Below are positions 27,101-34,989 of a stretch of 64,000 nucleotides of DNA, piece after piece (position 1 is the stretch's first letter; each line of letters opens with the position of its first letter). The notes below the pieces were generated by a model. That model saw only the letters and a list, made by a program, of their open reading frames with translations, was not told where the DNA came from and searched no databases. The stretch lies in NCBI GenBank assembly GCA_008360955.1, contig LUCM01007732.1, positions 1 to 64,000 on the forward strand, in the 5' to 3' direction. The position numbers were made by a program, and so were the translations under genes. The DNA comes from Fasciolopsis buskii. Lineage: Eukaryota > Platyhelminthes > Trematoda > Plagiorchiida > Fasciolidae.

Positions 27101-29005
27101 AACAACTGGATTTTGTGATGTGCAAACCTCGCTGCAGATCGCAGCGCATAGATGACTGCAGTCAGATCCATCCAGGAAGCCAATTTATGCTCTCCCAGCA
27201 CCTAGTCGCATTAAAGCTAGAAAATCAAACTAGCCTTCCGCTGCTTGCAACGAAAAATCCTTGCAATAAATTCTCGCAATCCTACCCAAATTCCGAGACA
27301 CCTTGTTGAACAGAATCATCAGGATACCAGCAGCCGAGACAGCTGTTAGCTTGTCTTCGCAGCTTGACCTGCAGGATGGTAATTTTTTCGAGGGAGACAA
27401 TGTGGTTGCTACTGACCCGCTTACGTTTCATTTTGTTCCGCTATTAGTGTTGCTGGGACTCCGCGTTTGTGCTCCGATAGCAGAGCGTGGTTTGCCGCGG
27501 ATTTCCTCGGTTGCTTTGTATCGATTAGATTGACCACGAAGTAGGAGATGAAAATCTCCCCGCTCATGGTTTTTTGCACACACACACACCGTGCAAGCTG
27601 TCTGTCCGTGATCCTGATCAGCTCCTTTTGTATACCCATTACTCCTTGATCCATTTGTTTACTAAGTGCCATCCTTCCGCTCGCCTCCCGGTTTATATGC
27701 TAATCCACATGAAAGGGGTATTTAGAGCAAATATTTAATTGTGGACGTGCGATTTGCAAAACTTGATGTTTGCCGTGAGTGCGTCAAGTTTCTGTGGTTC
27801 AACGTAATTGAATCAACCTGATCGGTCCGTTGGACGATCAAACTTGATTCAAATCTTTTTCGTCTACTGGTCATGATAGCAGCCGGAAGTTTGGAACGGT
27901 TTGAAATATTTGTTCTTCCTCTGTTGGGTTGGTGATTTTCAAAACCTAATATCCGAGTGATACACCATCAGGGATTAGGTATTAGCGACCAAAACACCAA
28001 GTCCCCCGGATCACGAGGATCCAAAAACAACCGTGTATTATGTTAGAGAAGAATGGGAATGCTGTCTTTGAATGTTTATGAGAAAAAAACGTTAAATGGA
28101 CTGTGTGCGAAATGGGAATATGAGTGTTAACACGATGACCACATAGATCGTAATTATTCCTCCAGAAACGTGACCCTTGAGCTAAGTGGTCTTGTGCGCA
28201 TGGAGGAGAATAGAAAGATGACCTTCATATTACATGTACAGTAGTTATTAGTCACGCTTTAACGTCCGTGGACTGGAGCTCTGTCACTGAAGTTATGTGC
28301 TCTAGTGATTCATTCATCACATCCTCTACTCCTTTTTTGCCGTCAAGGTGATTTTGATCATCATTTTTTAGTTTTCTGAACATAACTTGTTTGCCACTTG
28401 TTAAAACCTATCACCCCCGTGAGAAATGGTTACAACTAACACCACATTAAATAAGTCACCGTGTTATATCATCGTTCAACTGACCATTAAGAAACCATCG
28501 AAGCACTGTACAGCTGCTTCATCCTTGTTAGGAATCATCGACAATGCATACCCACCGCGCCCAAACTGGCACGCGAACCCGGGACGAACGATTCTGAGTC
28601 GAACGCCTTTGCCATTACGCTATCGGACAGGCTGTGAACGGTTTGTTCAACTTCACCACATGATGGTTTTTCATTTATCCGTCACTGATTTGCACGGCTA
28701 CTGTCCACTAGCTCACAACGATTGACCCCTACTAATAGATGACTTCTGTGCAGGTAGCCTAAGTACGACGAAGGTTTTGAATATGACCACCGCATTGTTT
28801 GCGATTCGTTTAGACATCTCATCACGGTCTCCACATTTTTTCGTTTCACGCAATTTAGGCTTTACTTGCCCAACTGGTCCAACACTATCATCGATTCCAA
28901 CAAGTGATGGGACAGAGTCCATACAAAAATATGCCCGTACGTAATCAGCTTGTGAACATTCATCACATCATGAACGAGATCAAAAAGTGCAAAACCACAT
29001 TCTAA
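5954..29005 (+). CDS. VPS52: VPS52, GARP/EARP vesicle-tethering complex subunit (N-terminus not found)
   Basis: VPS52 is a subunit of GARP (with VPS51, VPS53, VPS54) and of EARP. It tethers endosome-derived vesicles at the trans-Golgi network or recycling endosomes. Ten exons join in phase: 5954-6104, 6447-6547, 11111-11243, 11673-11948, 12696-13033, 15839-16098, 18432-18772, 21250-21475, 26595-26713, 28859-29005. They give 696 residues plus TAA. Collinear family blocks include PVTEQDFLEHLHELDHKI, KIREYLLQKTYALRKPLTNY, EIRSEYVNTMSKVYYSYFKA, HFALLDAACREYYFLSDFF, ARRYAELGASLHSI, CVFLINNYDLVISVL and the C-terminal QLVNIHHIMNEIKK. The first exon begins inside a codon (third base), so 5' exons exist. 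Roughly 200 N-terminal residues, including the coiled coil, are unaccounted for. Long Gly/Ser/Thr-rich inserts in exons 4, 6 and 7 are not in the animal homologues I know. No frameshift or internal stop was seen, so the gene looks intact in this part. Confidence 0.93.
6447..6547 (+). CDS. VPS52: VPS52 exon b
   Basis: This encodes AVTKIREYLLQKTYALRKPL and on to NQMLKF, one of the best conserved blocks of the family. Acceptor is GATTTTAG/GCC, donor is TTTCG/GTGAGA, and two bases carry over into the Arg codon completed at 11111. A run of nine C lies about 30 bases upstream in the intron. Confidence 0.92.
7096..7500 (+). repeat. Dispersed repeat X, copy 1
   Basis: It shares blocks in the same order with 9848-10260 and 15180-15590: GCTGCCTTATGGACAGG, CCGTAATCGTTCCCCTGCTT, a CGCTGGTCGTCG block and a GGGTGGG-like block. 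Its 3' part matches 22095-22270 closely (TGTCTCTTCTGTC, CCACTGATA/CCATTGATA, ACGCCCGATA). The class is unknown. It may be LINE untranslated sequence. Confidence 0.65.
7725..8190 (+). mobile_element. RTE-type LINE fragment: endonuclease domain, frameshifted
   Basis: Translated pieces follow the apurinic-type endonuclease of RTE-like LINEs. VVVAYDFYTQVG stands where GDFNAQVG is usual, then after a frame change DNGERLPQFCADNHLF, ATWHF, LLQINDITASYRWRGSV, CRSYW and SDHALV. The usual QIDH is altered to QIND while SDH is kept. The frameshift at about 7860-7876 and the lack of any RT downstream show a dead fragment. The C-terminal HLSGHPRK-like stretch continues to about 8180. Confidence 0.85.
8155..8714 (-). 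mobile_element. Jockey/CR1-group non-LTR reverse transcriptase fragment
   Basis: On the minus strand, 8445-8714 reads LGFHPALVSWMSCFLSKQT, SVRVDGVRLGPQSFSVNSDA, PQCSVLGPPFC and LPLFVDGVTLHRSQL. These correspond to RT motifs where PQGSVLGP and FADDVTLH are usual. The catalytic ADD has become VDG, so it is inactive. It abuts the RTE endonuclease piece on the opposite strand, so one probably inserted beside the other. Downstream minus-strand frames to 8155 are too decayed to place with confidence. Confidence 0.8.
9287..9685 (-). other. Unassigned 132-codon open frame inside a VPS52 intron
   Basis: This minus-strand frame has a true ATG (9683-9685) and runs to a stop at 9287. It contains no family motif I recognise, no clear signal peptide and no membrane segment. 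It overlaps a second minus-strand frame at 9102-9311 (MSENWTRLINSSESLKSPRY) that could continue it after a frameshift. I see no copy of this region elsewhere in the window, unlike its flanks. It may be a decayed transposon gene or chance. Confidence 0.2.
9848..10260 (+). repeat. Dispersed repeat X, copy 2
   Basis: Aligned with copy 1 and copy 3 through ACCATTCTCCGCTGTCTCAG, GGCTTTGGTTGAGAATCC, GTAGGGTGGGCATTGG and CTTTACTGATAACATGATCG. Same orientation as the other copies. Confidence 0.65.
10530..10920 (+). repeat. tRNA-like SINE, family D type
   Basis: A promoter-like B box (GAGGGTTCGAATTCCAG) lies at about 10583-10599, preceded by GGTGATGATCATGTGGTCA. The segment from about 10800 (GGAACTCGGAGTAGCATAGA) resembles 61192-61212 (GGAATTTGGAGTGGCATAGA), so it belongs to a dispersed family. 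Confidence 0.45.
11111..11243 (+). CDS. VPS52: VPS52 exon c
   Basis: This encodes RFYNEFLLAHDREIATEIRS and on to YYSYFKAYCSKLTKLQ. The first base completes the Arg codon from the previous exon. Acceptor is GATGAACAG/A and donor is CAA/GTAAGT, ending in phase 0. Confidence 0.93.
11244..11672 (+). other. VPS52 intron, 429 bases, nothing recognised
   Basis: The only notable points are good splice borders (GTAAGT at 11244 and TACGTCTAG at 11664-11672). A + frame at 11409-11618 has no homology that I can see. Confidence 0.7.
11673..11948 (+). CDS. VPS52: VPS52 exon d with Gly/Ser/Thr-rich insert
   Basis: The exon starts LDNSSEKDVLLGKRLDDQSG, then a low-complexity Gly/Ser/Thr/Ala stretch (about residues 15-60 of the exon), then SRLGLFGLGDRAVRVLGQ and ILPHVATKAEVK. 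In homologues this part is a short variable linker before the conserved PHVA-like block. Exactly 92 codons, phase 0 at both ends, donor AAG/GTATTT. Confidence 0.88.
11949..12695 (+). other. VPS52 intron, 747 bases, no repeat recognised
   Basis: A + frame at 12159-12398 ends in a balanced-looking stretch (GSEEFAVFINSSSFEHDYDQ) but has no splice borders that would join it to VPS52 in phase. A pyrimidine-rich tract leads to the acceptor CACCTCAG at 12688-12695. Confidence 0.55.
12696..13033 (+). CDS. VPS52: VPS52 exon e
   Basis: This encodes YPIEVLFRSIHFALLDAACR, EYYFLSDFFLLSAGP, then a fluke-specific Gly/Ser segment, then ALHNLFHLVLGRTMSWIQKH and RAKERNVPVLH. It is a strongly conserved core block. 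Donor is CAA/GTGAGT, leaving two bases that pair with the A at 15839 to give Lys. Confidence 0.93.
13034..15838 (+). other. VPS52 intron of 2.8 kb
   Basis: It contains repeat X copy 3 near its 3' end. The stretch 13034-15000 shows no element that I can name. A minus-strand piece near 13930-13960 shares TGGTCGTGATCGAT with the RT fragment at about 8420, so a decayed copy of that LINE may lie there. Confidence 0.6.
15180..15590 (+). repeat. Dispersed repeat X, copy 3
   Basis: Shares GCCTTAGGGACAGGTTCTTG, CTTAATCATTCTCCTGTCTT, GTTGGTCGTCGCGCAGGATA and GAGCTGGGTGGGTAGT with copies 1 and 2, in the same order. It lies about 250 bases upstream of a VPS52 exon. Confidence 0.65.
15839..16098 (+). CDS. 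VPS52: VPS52 exon f
   Basis: This encodes FWADSTEALWVRVTDRLDAH, a Gly/Thr-rich insert, then LIRPHPIARRYAELGASLHS and IGHAFPG. The acceptor TCTCGTAG/A lies inside a longer open frame starting at 15714. The boundary was chosen because phase and the VPVLHKFWADS join match the family. The donor is CCGGCA/GTGAGT, with one base carried over. Confidence 0.92.
16535..16625. repeat. CAN-type trinucleotide-rich patch
   Basis: Degenerate CAT/CAC/CAA/CAG units translate as a His/Gln/Asn/Arg run in one + frame. It resembles the large CAT array in kind but is short and strongly diverged. There is no sign that it is coding. Confidence 0.6.
17335..17440 (+). mobile_element. RTE-type LINE fragment, C-terminal region
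   Basis: The + strand reads MVWRRNMKTETSKLFRVRLP and then a stop. RTE elements usually have a TWCRGMK...L..VG..RLPGWG-like stretch here. The same stretch recurs at 20480-20590, 26090-26170, 36810-36910 and 44125-44190. Confidence 0.55.
18432..18772 (+). CDS. VPS52: VPS52 exon g
   Basis: The first part is a Ser/Thr/Pro-rich insert (PLFHDSDTPSNKSKVSRFGA onwards, about 70 residues). The second part is the conserved ARILSRLAQLQHQFETVLNR, then RLRCVFLINNYDLVISVLS. Acceptor is TGTGCAG/CT and donor is TATCT/GTAAGT, ending in phase 0. Confidence 0.92.
19520..20250 (+). mobile_element. RTE-type LINE fragment: reverse transcriptase domain
   Basis: Pieces in order are RENQAGFRPSRCCINRV (from 19524), ISVFFDEKAVFDSVDREIL (about 19605-19661), DLEYADDRS (about 19887-19913), LRRLQVFLHRLKNDVFMFGI and LLAHSNCKMLLRECTDSHPN, and FWTSVLSVRRS-like sequence to about 20200. 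These match RT motifs of RTE-like elements, with the catalytic YADD retained. At least two frame changes, stops after FLR and REIL, and a deletion between the second and third piece show that it is dead. Confidence 0.88.
20480..20700 (+). mobile_element. RTE-type LINE fragment, C-terminal region
   Basis: The + frame reads NGQSIVWRNDMRSLTNHW, then RSRSTWITGLGS, resembling GGQSMTWCRGMK...LPGWGP-like sequence of RTE elements. It lies 230 bases after the RT fragment, in the same direction, so both may come from one insertion with an internal deletion. Confidence 0.6.
21040..21150 (-). repeat. SINE family D body fragment
   Basis: ATTCGAGGGCATTTCGAGAA, then GTTGAGGGCGAGTAA, is close to 31355-31400 (AGTATTTCGAGAGGCGTTGA, GGGAAAGTAGCCAACTCAG). 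The head with the tRNA-like box is not seen here. Confidence 0.45.
21250..21475 (+). CDS. VPS52: VPS52 exon h
   Basis: This encodes ERGAADAPEVVRCRELASQH, TATFIDEALAPYFGSLISFV and RDVESRHN, then a fluke-specific Gly/Ser stretch ending SNRTEE. The start at 21250 (GTCAAAG/GAA) was chosen from phase and from the family match of SVLSERGA. Donor is AAG/GTAATA, one base carried over. Confidence 0.9.
22095..22275 (+). repeat. Dispersed repeat X, copy 4 (3' part)
   Basis: Near-identical over its length to 7312-7490: TTTTATTCAACCTGTCTCTT, CTACCCATGGTGTCCCCACT and ACCACGCCCGATATTTTG. The last match, GTTCACATTTTCTCAAACCTCGTC, resembles the end of copy 1 (AGCTCACATTTTCTCAAG). Confidence 0.7.
22550..24650 (-). 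mobile_element. CR1/Jockey-group non-LTR retrotransposon, 5'-truncated and decayed
   Basis: Read on the minus strand it gives a pre-RT linker (NNNRPLWQGIQLLRVKKKHK), RT-like pieces (FYP-LLETRHYYSHPKI, resembling the WRPVTITPIFKSG region), and a late-RT part (HFHQCKQFSTIVISNQEA, PMFFQSFFTVLLSF). The whole length matches 45540-47240 block by block, for example TGATTTGAAATGAC, then GAAGTC.ACTTCA. Many stops and frame changes are present. 24655-24780 between this element and the next shows nothing. Confidence 0.75.
24790..25500 (+). mobile_element. RTE-type LINE: C-terminal coding end and 3' UTR with GATGAT tail
   Basis: The frame reads RRMYCTAVRFVLLYGCERWN, then a stop, LGVFDHRCVRSMARIGCSDQ, VSNVEVRNLLLGAGSQN, LRWLGHVLRMMN, LPYRALFSVSPKEWKKPCGG, then (after a frame change) WLETLEDL and VNRKQWRSCCHFLS. 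This is the classic C-terminal part of RTE-like polyproteins. The 3' UTR ends TTTAACACTGAACGATGATG followed by ATGATA. Internal stops show that it is inactive. The open frame at 24926-25165 is part of it and not a host gene. Confidence 0.9.
26085..26335 (+). mobile_element. RTE-type LINE fragment, C-terminal region
   Basis: The + strand has a decayed SRLARLGSFRLPG-like stretch at about 26117-26157, as expected for the conserved LARVG..RLPGWGP segment. Its neighbourhood matches the other small RTE pieces in this window. The overlapping minus-strand frame is a shadow. Confidence 0.5.
26595..26713 (+). CDS. VPS52: VPS52 exon i
   Basis: This encodes ARVTRIVKGFNIDWKNSIEK, then IHGEIMTEFANFTLGTQIFQ, matching the family's C-terminal block. 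Acceptor is GTTCGCAG/CT and donor is CAA/GTAAGT. The exon is missing from simple ORF scans because it contains no start codon near its head. Confidence 0.93.
26714..28858 (+). other. VPS52 last intron, 2.1 kb
   Basis: A composite tRNA-SINE (28463-28775) occupies its 3' end. Between 26714 and 28450 there are open frames on both strands (for example minus 26877-27149 and minus 27421-27672) with no recognisable motif. A short CA run sits at about 27577-27589. Confidence 0.6.
28463..28775 (-). mobile_element. SINE family C, tRNA-like head and GAACGATGAT tail
   Basis: On the minus strand the head reads GCCTGTCCGATAGCGTAATG and GGCAAAGGCGTTCGACTC, with a B box in CCCGGGTTCGCGTGCC (about 28573-28588). 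The element ends TTAATGGTCAGTTGAACGAT, then GATAT, at 28465-28490. A second long copy lies at 53094-53395 and a short one at 51925-52080. It sits 84 bases upstream of the last VPS52 exon. Confidence 0.8.
28859..29005 (+). CDS. VPS52: VPS52 terminal exon
   Basis: This encodes ALLAQLVQHYHRFQQVMGQS, PYKNMPVRNQLVNIHHIMNE and IKKCKTTF, then TAA (29003-29005). The acceptor is CAATTTAG/GCT at phase 0. It matches the family C-terminus, where an INIHHLMVE-like stretch is typical. Open-frame listings miss it because it has no internal start in frame. Confidence 0.94.
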   Translation, partial: ALLAQLVQHYHRFQQVMGQSPYKNMPVRNQLVNIHHIMNEIKKCKTTF

Positions 29006-29760
29006 CCCCGATTTTTTCCCCAACGTCATTTTCACCTGTCCAAATTTGCCCAGTTTCCTCCAGTTCAATCGGTATACTTATTCCCTGCTATTCTGTTCGT
29101 CTAAAAATGCTTTCAGTCCTCCAACTCCACCCCACCCCACACACTCTCTCTCTCCTTCCATTGTGGTTTGTCTCATTTGTTTGGGCCTTTGGGGTGAAAG
29201 CATTCCTTTGTATTTTGTCTTGTGATATCCCCGTTTCTTTGCTTTATTTTGTTTCCAAATATTTCTCATACGAGTTGTTCTGCGGTGTTGTGGTTATCAA
29301 TCCTTAATACCTGCTTCCACGACTACACATATCGATGTTGGTGTGAATTTATATTTGTTCTTATTTTGACCACTCAACCAATTCCAGTCGGGCCATTGGT
29401 TCTCCGTGCTTTTGGTTTTTTCCTCGGCACACATGCAACCCCCCCACACACACACACGCATTCACGAGTTGTTGGTGCAGAAAAAAATGATGTCTTTCCA
29501 TTATCTTTATGGTGTTTTTGCCCAAAATTATATATGCATGGATATAATTAGAAAGTGTACAACTAAAGGGGAAATGGCGTAGTTTAGCCAGGTGCTATTT
29601 TTTTCTCGGCTAAAATCCCGAAAGTGCATTTCATTCGTAATTCAATCAAATTGATGATACATCGGGTTTTCGTATTGTGCGAAATATTTAGGGCTCACTT
29701 TTTGAGTTTTTAGCGTTTCCATTGAACCAAATGTGATACATTAATAAACGAATTTGTCTC
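29006..29760 (+). other. Probable VPS52 3' UTR with AATAAA
   Basis: This stretch is pyrimidine-rich and free of recognised repeats. It includes short CA and CT runs (about 29130-29155 and 29440-29458). An AATAAA hexamer stands at 29743-29748 and is the first good poly(A) signal I saw after the stop. The + frame at 28987-29307 is an out-of-frame artefact of the terminal exon and this T-rich tract. Confidence 0.55.
29743..29748 (+). terminator. Candidate poly(A) signal for VPS52
   Basis: Canonical AATAAA, about 740 bases after the stop codon, on the coding strand. No transcript evidence is available. Confidence 0.45.
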
Positions 29761-30128
29761 GGAAATACCGGTTGACCACAATTGGAATAATGGCATGGTG
29801 ATTATTTTATAGTCCAAAATACTCTGTATACTTTTATTGTACAGTAACACAGCGTAGTCGAAGTATTCGGTAATTCGTCGACGTCTCGGTTATCACGGAT
29901 AACCTTTCTCAAGACTGGTTTCTAGGCGAATGAAACGGGGTTAATAGCCTAAACCAAGTAGGTGCTAAACATAATGCGTCCTTGATTTTGTGTCCTTATT
30001 TGGTGTTGTGAAGTCTAATGATGAATGTCAGGTCTCCATTCCTATTCTCTGTGTTGGTGGTCTTCGGATCATTCGAGATCATCCAAGTACTGTGACCCTT
30101 TGAATATTTATCCGTTGAAGTGTTCACT

Positions 30129-30130
<2 letters not shown>

Positions 30131-30168
<38 letters not shown>
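30131..30168. repeat. TA dinucleotide microsatellite
   Basis: About 18 TA units, immediately 5' of a truncated family A SINE. The microsatellite replaces the expected tRNA-like A-box part of that SINE. Confidence 0.9.
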
Positions 30169-30170
<2 letters not shown>

Positions 30171-30290
30171 TAGGTCGCGAGTTCGAATCCTACCACCGCC
30201 GGTCAACTTCCCCACTTGGCAGCCCTCTGTTGGTCGCGGCCCTCTTCCTGAAAATTGGTGTACATTGTTCACTAATAAAAGAAAGTAAAA
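30168..30290 (+). mobile_element. SINE family A copy
   Basis: Contains a B box (GCGAGTTCGAATCCTACC), then CCGCCGGTCAACTTCCCCAC, CAGCCCTCTGTTGGTCGCGG, and the end GTGTACATTGTTCACTAATA, followed by AAAG-rich sequence. This copy is the clearest reference for the family in the window. Confidence 0.8.
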
Positions 30291-31274
30291 GATAAAAGAA
30301 AAGAAAGAGATTCATCACATGCCATCTGAAACACAATGAAGGAAGAAAATAATGAATTTGTGGGAAGATGTATAGTTCAGCGCACTTGATAGGCTTTTCA
30401 TTCCCACGTCATCGTCTGTTCATCGGGATCCATGATTCATCTGTGGGCTGTAGTGCAAATTACAGAGCAATTAGTGCACACACAATGTGACTGCATCTCG
30501 CGAAAGAAGAAAACAAAATAGCGAAAGTTCGTGAGGTCACCACAATAAAGACACAAATGCATTAAACAGTACAAAAAAGAAACCGGAATCGGCTCGCAAA
30601 AACTGACAGTTCGCTTTGGTAGTTCACGATTGGAACTTTGGATCCGTGGTCGATTCTGATGACTTGGAGTAGACCGTTCTGAACTGAAGCCCCTTCGACG
30701 GAAGCTTCCAAAGAGGTATCGTTTAGAATTAAGTTTCTTCCAAGCACGGACAACTACTGGACTCCGCGTCAGAACGAACGGTAAAGAAAAAGAAGGGCAC
30801 TTGTTGAACAAACGGTCTCTTGTTGTGCGGTATCCTGTGTGTGTTTGTGTGCTTAGAATTGTGCATTGATTCTGTACATTTGAACCTCATTATAAGCAAA
30901 GGGTGTGTTTTACCAGAGCACGTTCGGGAATAACAAAATTAGGTGAATTACAAATACTTACAGGGCTGGACACTACCCGATATCCTAATCCGAAATAGGT
31001 TCACTTATCGTGTAGTATTTGGAGCCTCTGGTCAAATGGTTTCTTCCATAAGGCAGAGGGATGATCTGAGGGTCAAATGACGCGCTGTTCGTCAACTGAT
31101 TTTCAGTCCACACGCCTTTCGGATGGAGGTATAAATCCTGGTTGTCCAGTGCATCCCTCCACCACGGATACCGTTGATTGCGTTGCCGTACGTTTCATAC
31201 GCCGCCCTTGGTTTAGCCAACTCCTTTTGACCGACTACCAAATATCAGTGAACTTGGTGGAGAGCGATGGGTAT

Positions 31275-31600
31275 CCGTCCTTGCACTTTAGTTAAAAACA
31301 TCTGTCATGAGGAGGAAGTGCGGATACCTTCCGCGACAGGCTATTCGAGACGTATGGTCGCTTGGTAGTATTTCGAGAGGCGTTGAGGGAAAGTAGCCAA
31401 CTCAGAACTTGAGACATCCACCTGCTGACAGTTATCTTTCTCTTTACTAACTTCATCAATGGGACAACAGTAAGCATCATTTTTATTGAAGGGGTCTGTG
31501 GCCACCTGGAGAGATTGGTCGGCACTGGGAGGACCCGAACCCACGACTTTCAAGTTCGAACTCCAAGACCCTAATCCATTTGGCAATATCGGGTCTTTAT
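31275..31600 (-). mobile_element. SINE family D copy with tRNA-like head
   Basis: On the minus strand it begins GACCCGATATTGCCAAATGG and ATTAGGGTCTTGGAGTTC, with a B box in GTCGTGGGTTCGGGTCCTCC, then a body with CCCCTTCAATAAAAATGATG and CCTCAACGCCTCTCGAAATA, ending near CTTCCTCCTCATGACAGATG. The match at 21040-21150 supports a dispersed family. Confidence 0.6.
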
Positions 31601-33487
31601 GAATCTGCGGTTTTCAGAAAGAACGACGGTCATTGAATCAAACTACGACCCGACTCTTGGTTTGAAAGAATCCTATCGATTCCATAATGCACTTAAGTGC
31701 TCGTCAAATGAAATAAGCGTTGCCAAAGTTCGGGAAGCTGAGGTTTAAATATTATTAGCATTGGTTATTTGACCTGGGAGACTGTGACCTGCATGTTGCC
31801 CGGACCTATTCGAAACCGTGTCCGCGTCACGGCCACTCTAAGCTCCATGGGTTGCTCATGCCAAATATTACATGGGGTCTTTTGAACCATGGTCTAACGC
31901 TCCTTTTCTGGCTCTCATGCTTTCAGCATGAAATAAAAAAGGAGATATAAAAAGATGGATTTCTCATGGGGAATATTTGTATAAAAGAGACCGAATTATA
32001 GCATGACACGCGGCTTCTCCAAACCCATGCGTTTTGTTTTAGAACATCTGATCGCGGCTCCGACCGTCGATTTTTTTGAGTGTTCAGTATTTCTCCTATT
32101 TTCGTCGTTAGATTCAGTTCTCACTGAAGACAATTGAAAGGGAAATATGAATTTGGGTGATCGGAGGGTGAATTTATTGTGTTCTACTTATCGGACAAAG
32201 CACCTAACAGTTGTAGCTAGTTTAGATCCATCGGCTAGATTTTCACAGATCACAAACAACGAAGGCAGTTTATCCCAAAAATGCTATTTGCGTCAGTTTT
32301 TTCGTGGTCCTCGCTACCTGATTACAGTTTTTACTTATGAAGCGATATCAACGGGGTCCAGATCGAATAAGAGAGTGCCCCACCGCGAGTCTTATCAAAT
32401 ATTCTAATCTCTATAACGGTTAAATTATCCAAGTGTATTAACACCCACTGGCAACCAGTAACTGATTGCACATTTCGCACACCCTTCGAATAGAGAACTT
32501 GTAATATAATGCTTAGTAGGTGGAGGATTTGACTTGGCCCGGTTCAGTACTTAAAGGGACTAATTTTGGGTAAATAAAAGATGATCGGTAAAGTGATTAT
32601 TTATTTCTTCAGGTGTTGGAAAAATGGTCACTTCGTTACTTCCCCCAACTCCCCTTTTAATACGCTCAGGTATGTGTCAACTAGACTGACAGGACACGTA
32701 TCACCTTTGATCAATTAGTAATGAATTTACAATATTCCGTTTCTCACCAGAAACGTTGCACGTCAAAAAATCATCTCTTGTTTGGTTTCTCTGAGCTAAC
32801 GTTACAATCCACCCGGATTTTGTGTGTATGTGTGTGTGTAACTAACGAAATTACAACAAGACGGATTCCCTGTCGCGTTGGCTCAATGCTTCTAACCCTA
32901 GGTTTACGATGACAAGGTCGCATGTTCCAGTTTCGCTTCGCCAACGGGTGTTGTGGGAATGATACTTTGGCTCTCACCAAAAGTCGGATTTTGTCGTCGG
33001 ACACCAAACGACAGGTTTGAAAGACCATGTCAATGACTGTGTGATCGTTGATTACTCAGTGTTGCAGGCTTAGGAATTGTTATAAGATGAACATAATTCA
33101 AAATGTTTTATTATTCTCGCGGTACCGGTTCTAGAATATTTTCATAGGGTTAGCGAATCATTAGTTTCGTTTCCGACTTTCGAAGTGTGTACTCGCGAAT
33201 TCGGCCAATTGGTATGTCTAATAGTGATACGTAAAAGCTCGCAGCTGAGTCATCTAAATGAATGGCACGATAGCGGAAGAGTTGAAAATAGCCAACGCAT
33301 GAAATTGCTTCCAGTAAGGCAAGATTAATAAAAATCTGACCAAAAGAAGCCTATTATCGGTTGATTGAACCAGTCCACGAGGTTAGTATTCATATCTATA
33401 GTGCGAACTGGATCGGACGAGGTATATACTTGATTCAAACATGGCACCTTACTGTGGTGAATCCACATACTGGTCATTTATACGTAT

Positions 33488-33595
33488 GCATATATATATA
33501 TATAATATACATGTATATCTAAAGGTCACAGTAAACGTTAAAACTCAATGTAAGCCTTCTAACCTCTATTATAAATATATAATATATATATATAC
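33488..33595. repeat. TA-rich microsatellite cluster
   Basis: Two TA runs (about 33490-33505 and 33577-33593) with related interrupted ATATAC sequence nearby. Nothing else was seen in the vicinity. Confidence 0.7.
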
Positions 33596-33889
33596 GGTGC
33601 TTTGTGGTAACAACAAAAATGCAATTTTAGTGGTTTCGAAATCTGTATCGAATAGAGTCCGATCGTACTTGGTAGTCAGCAGATTAGTAACGATGGGAGC
33701 TTTATCGTGATTAGTGCACGAAATAGAAAGAATGGGGCATCGGTTAAGGACCGTTAATAAATACGATCAACTGCCGTTTAGTGGCTCAAATGGAAACGCC
33801 TTAAAGACTGATGGGAAGCAATAGTTGAATGCAGTTTCAACGGCCGATTTCCAGAAATCAGGCTGGGACACTGACCAAACGTAAGTCTT

Positions 33890-34065
33890 CGAGCAAGATC
33901 AGATTCTTGTGAGACGTTCGGAGGCGACTGAGGCATTGCTGGGAACGAAAACTAGAGAAGTGGCAATAAACCGCGGTAAAGGGAGGAGACCAACCAATCG
34001 GCTTTTACCTGGGACAATAGAAATGTTTTTACATATGATTTTGAATAGTAAACGAGATTTCGTTA
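33890..34065. repeat. Dispersed repeat Z, copy 1
   Basis: Shares TTGTGAGACGTTCGGAGGCG and CCAATCGGCTTTTACC with 61685-61790 (TTGTGACACGTTCGGAGGCG, GCAATCGGCTAATAAG). It is followed by a minus-strand open frame at 34120-34386 that I cannot assign. Confidence 0.45.
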
Positions 34066-34989
34066 CGACTTGAAAAAAATTGGGCCAGACTGACGTGGTT
34101 TCGAGTCCACCGAGTGAAGTCAGTAACAATGTCTGTCGACCGGAAAACAACCTTTGTTAGTTGATTTTTTTACTACTTTGGGTCCGCCATCGATCCAATT
34201 GTTGCTGTTGTTTTTTGGCAGTTCATGCAATACCGTCATGCTTTTTGGGGTATGGTAATATCTGAAATTAGTGAATATGTATTCCATATGACGTATCTTA
34301 ATGATGTGGTCGTTCAAATGATAAATTAGCTCAGTTACAGCCATTCTCCCTGAATTTACTTCGGCTAAATCTTTTTGGAGAAACAACTGGCAATCTATCC
34401 ATGTGGTTTCGAGAGACGCACACCGCTTTTTCGTTGTGCTTGATTATGACCAGTTTATCAGATGACATGTACTACTTTGAAATGATTTCGATTAATATGA
34501 CAGGACCTTGCAATTCAACATGATGGCTCCTCTCCATTGGAATTTCTTTACCGGTGAGCTAGGCGATTGTAATTAATATTGCTTTTTGCAATTAAGATTT
34601 TATTTTTCTTGTGATTGTCTCACTCGGCTACCTTGTAAAAAGAATCTTCCAGCTATGGATTGGAAGTAAACCATTCGAGGTAAATGAGCAAATTTTATTT
34701 CTTCGGAAGGCAGAATATTGTCTGCACAGTCGATAAACCGTGGAATGACTTAATCATTGCTCAGTTCAGTTCGGACGATCTCAAATGTTGGAACAATGTG
34801 CTCCGGTTTTGTTAAGTACATCAGCGCACCAGTTGTGCAAACAAAAAAGTAACAAGTACTGATGATAACTGATTGACTAAGAACAACTACGCAGCAAAGA
34901 AGAGATTTGGATTGCAAGACATTCCGGTGATGATTCCACTGATCCTGATCATCTCATGTTTGCACTCGTTGTTTGAGAGGGATCACGTG

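Noticed and set aside
28987..29307. 106-codon + frame beside the VPS52 end
   Set aside because: It starts inside the VPS52 terminal exon in a wrong frame and runs through T-rich likely 3' UTR.
30437..30811. 124-codon minus-strand frame in the intergenic region
   Set aside because: Overlapping frames on the same strand are equally open and no family motif is seen.
34120..34386. 88-codon minus-strand frame next to repeat Z
   Set aside because: No recognisable motif. It may be a decayed transposon part, but nothing supports a call.
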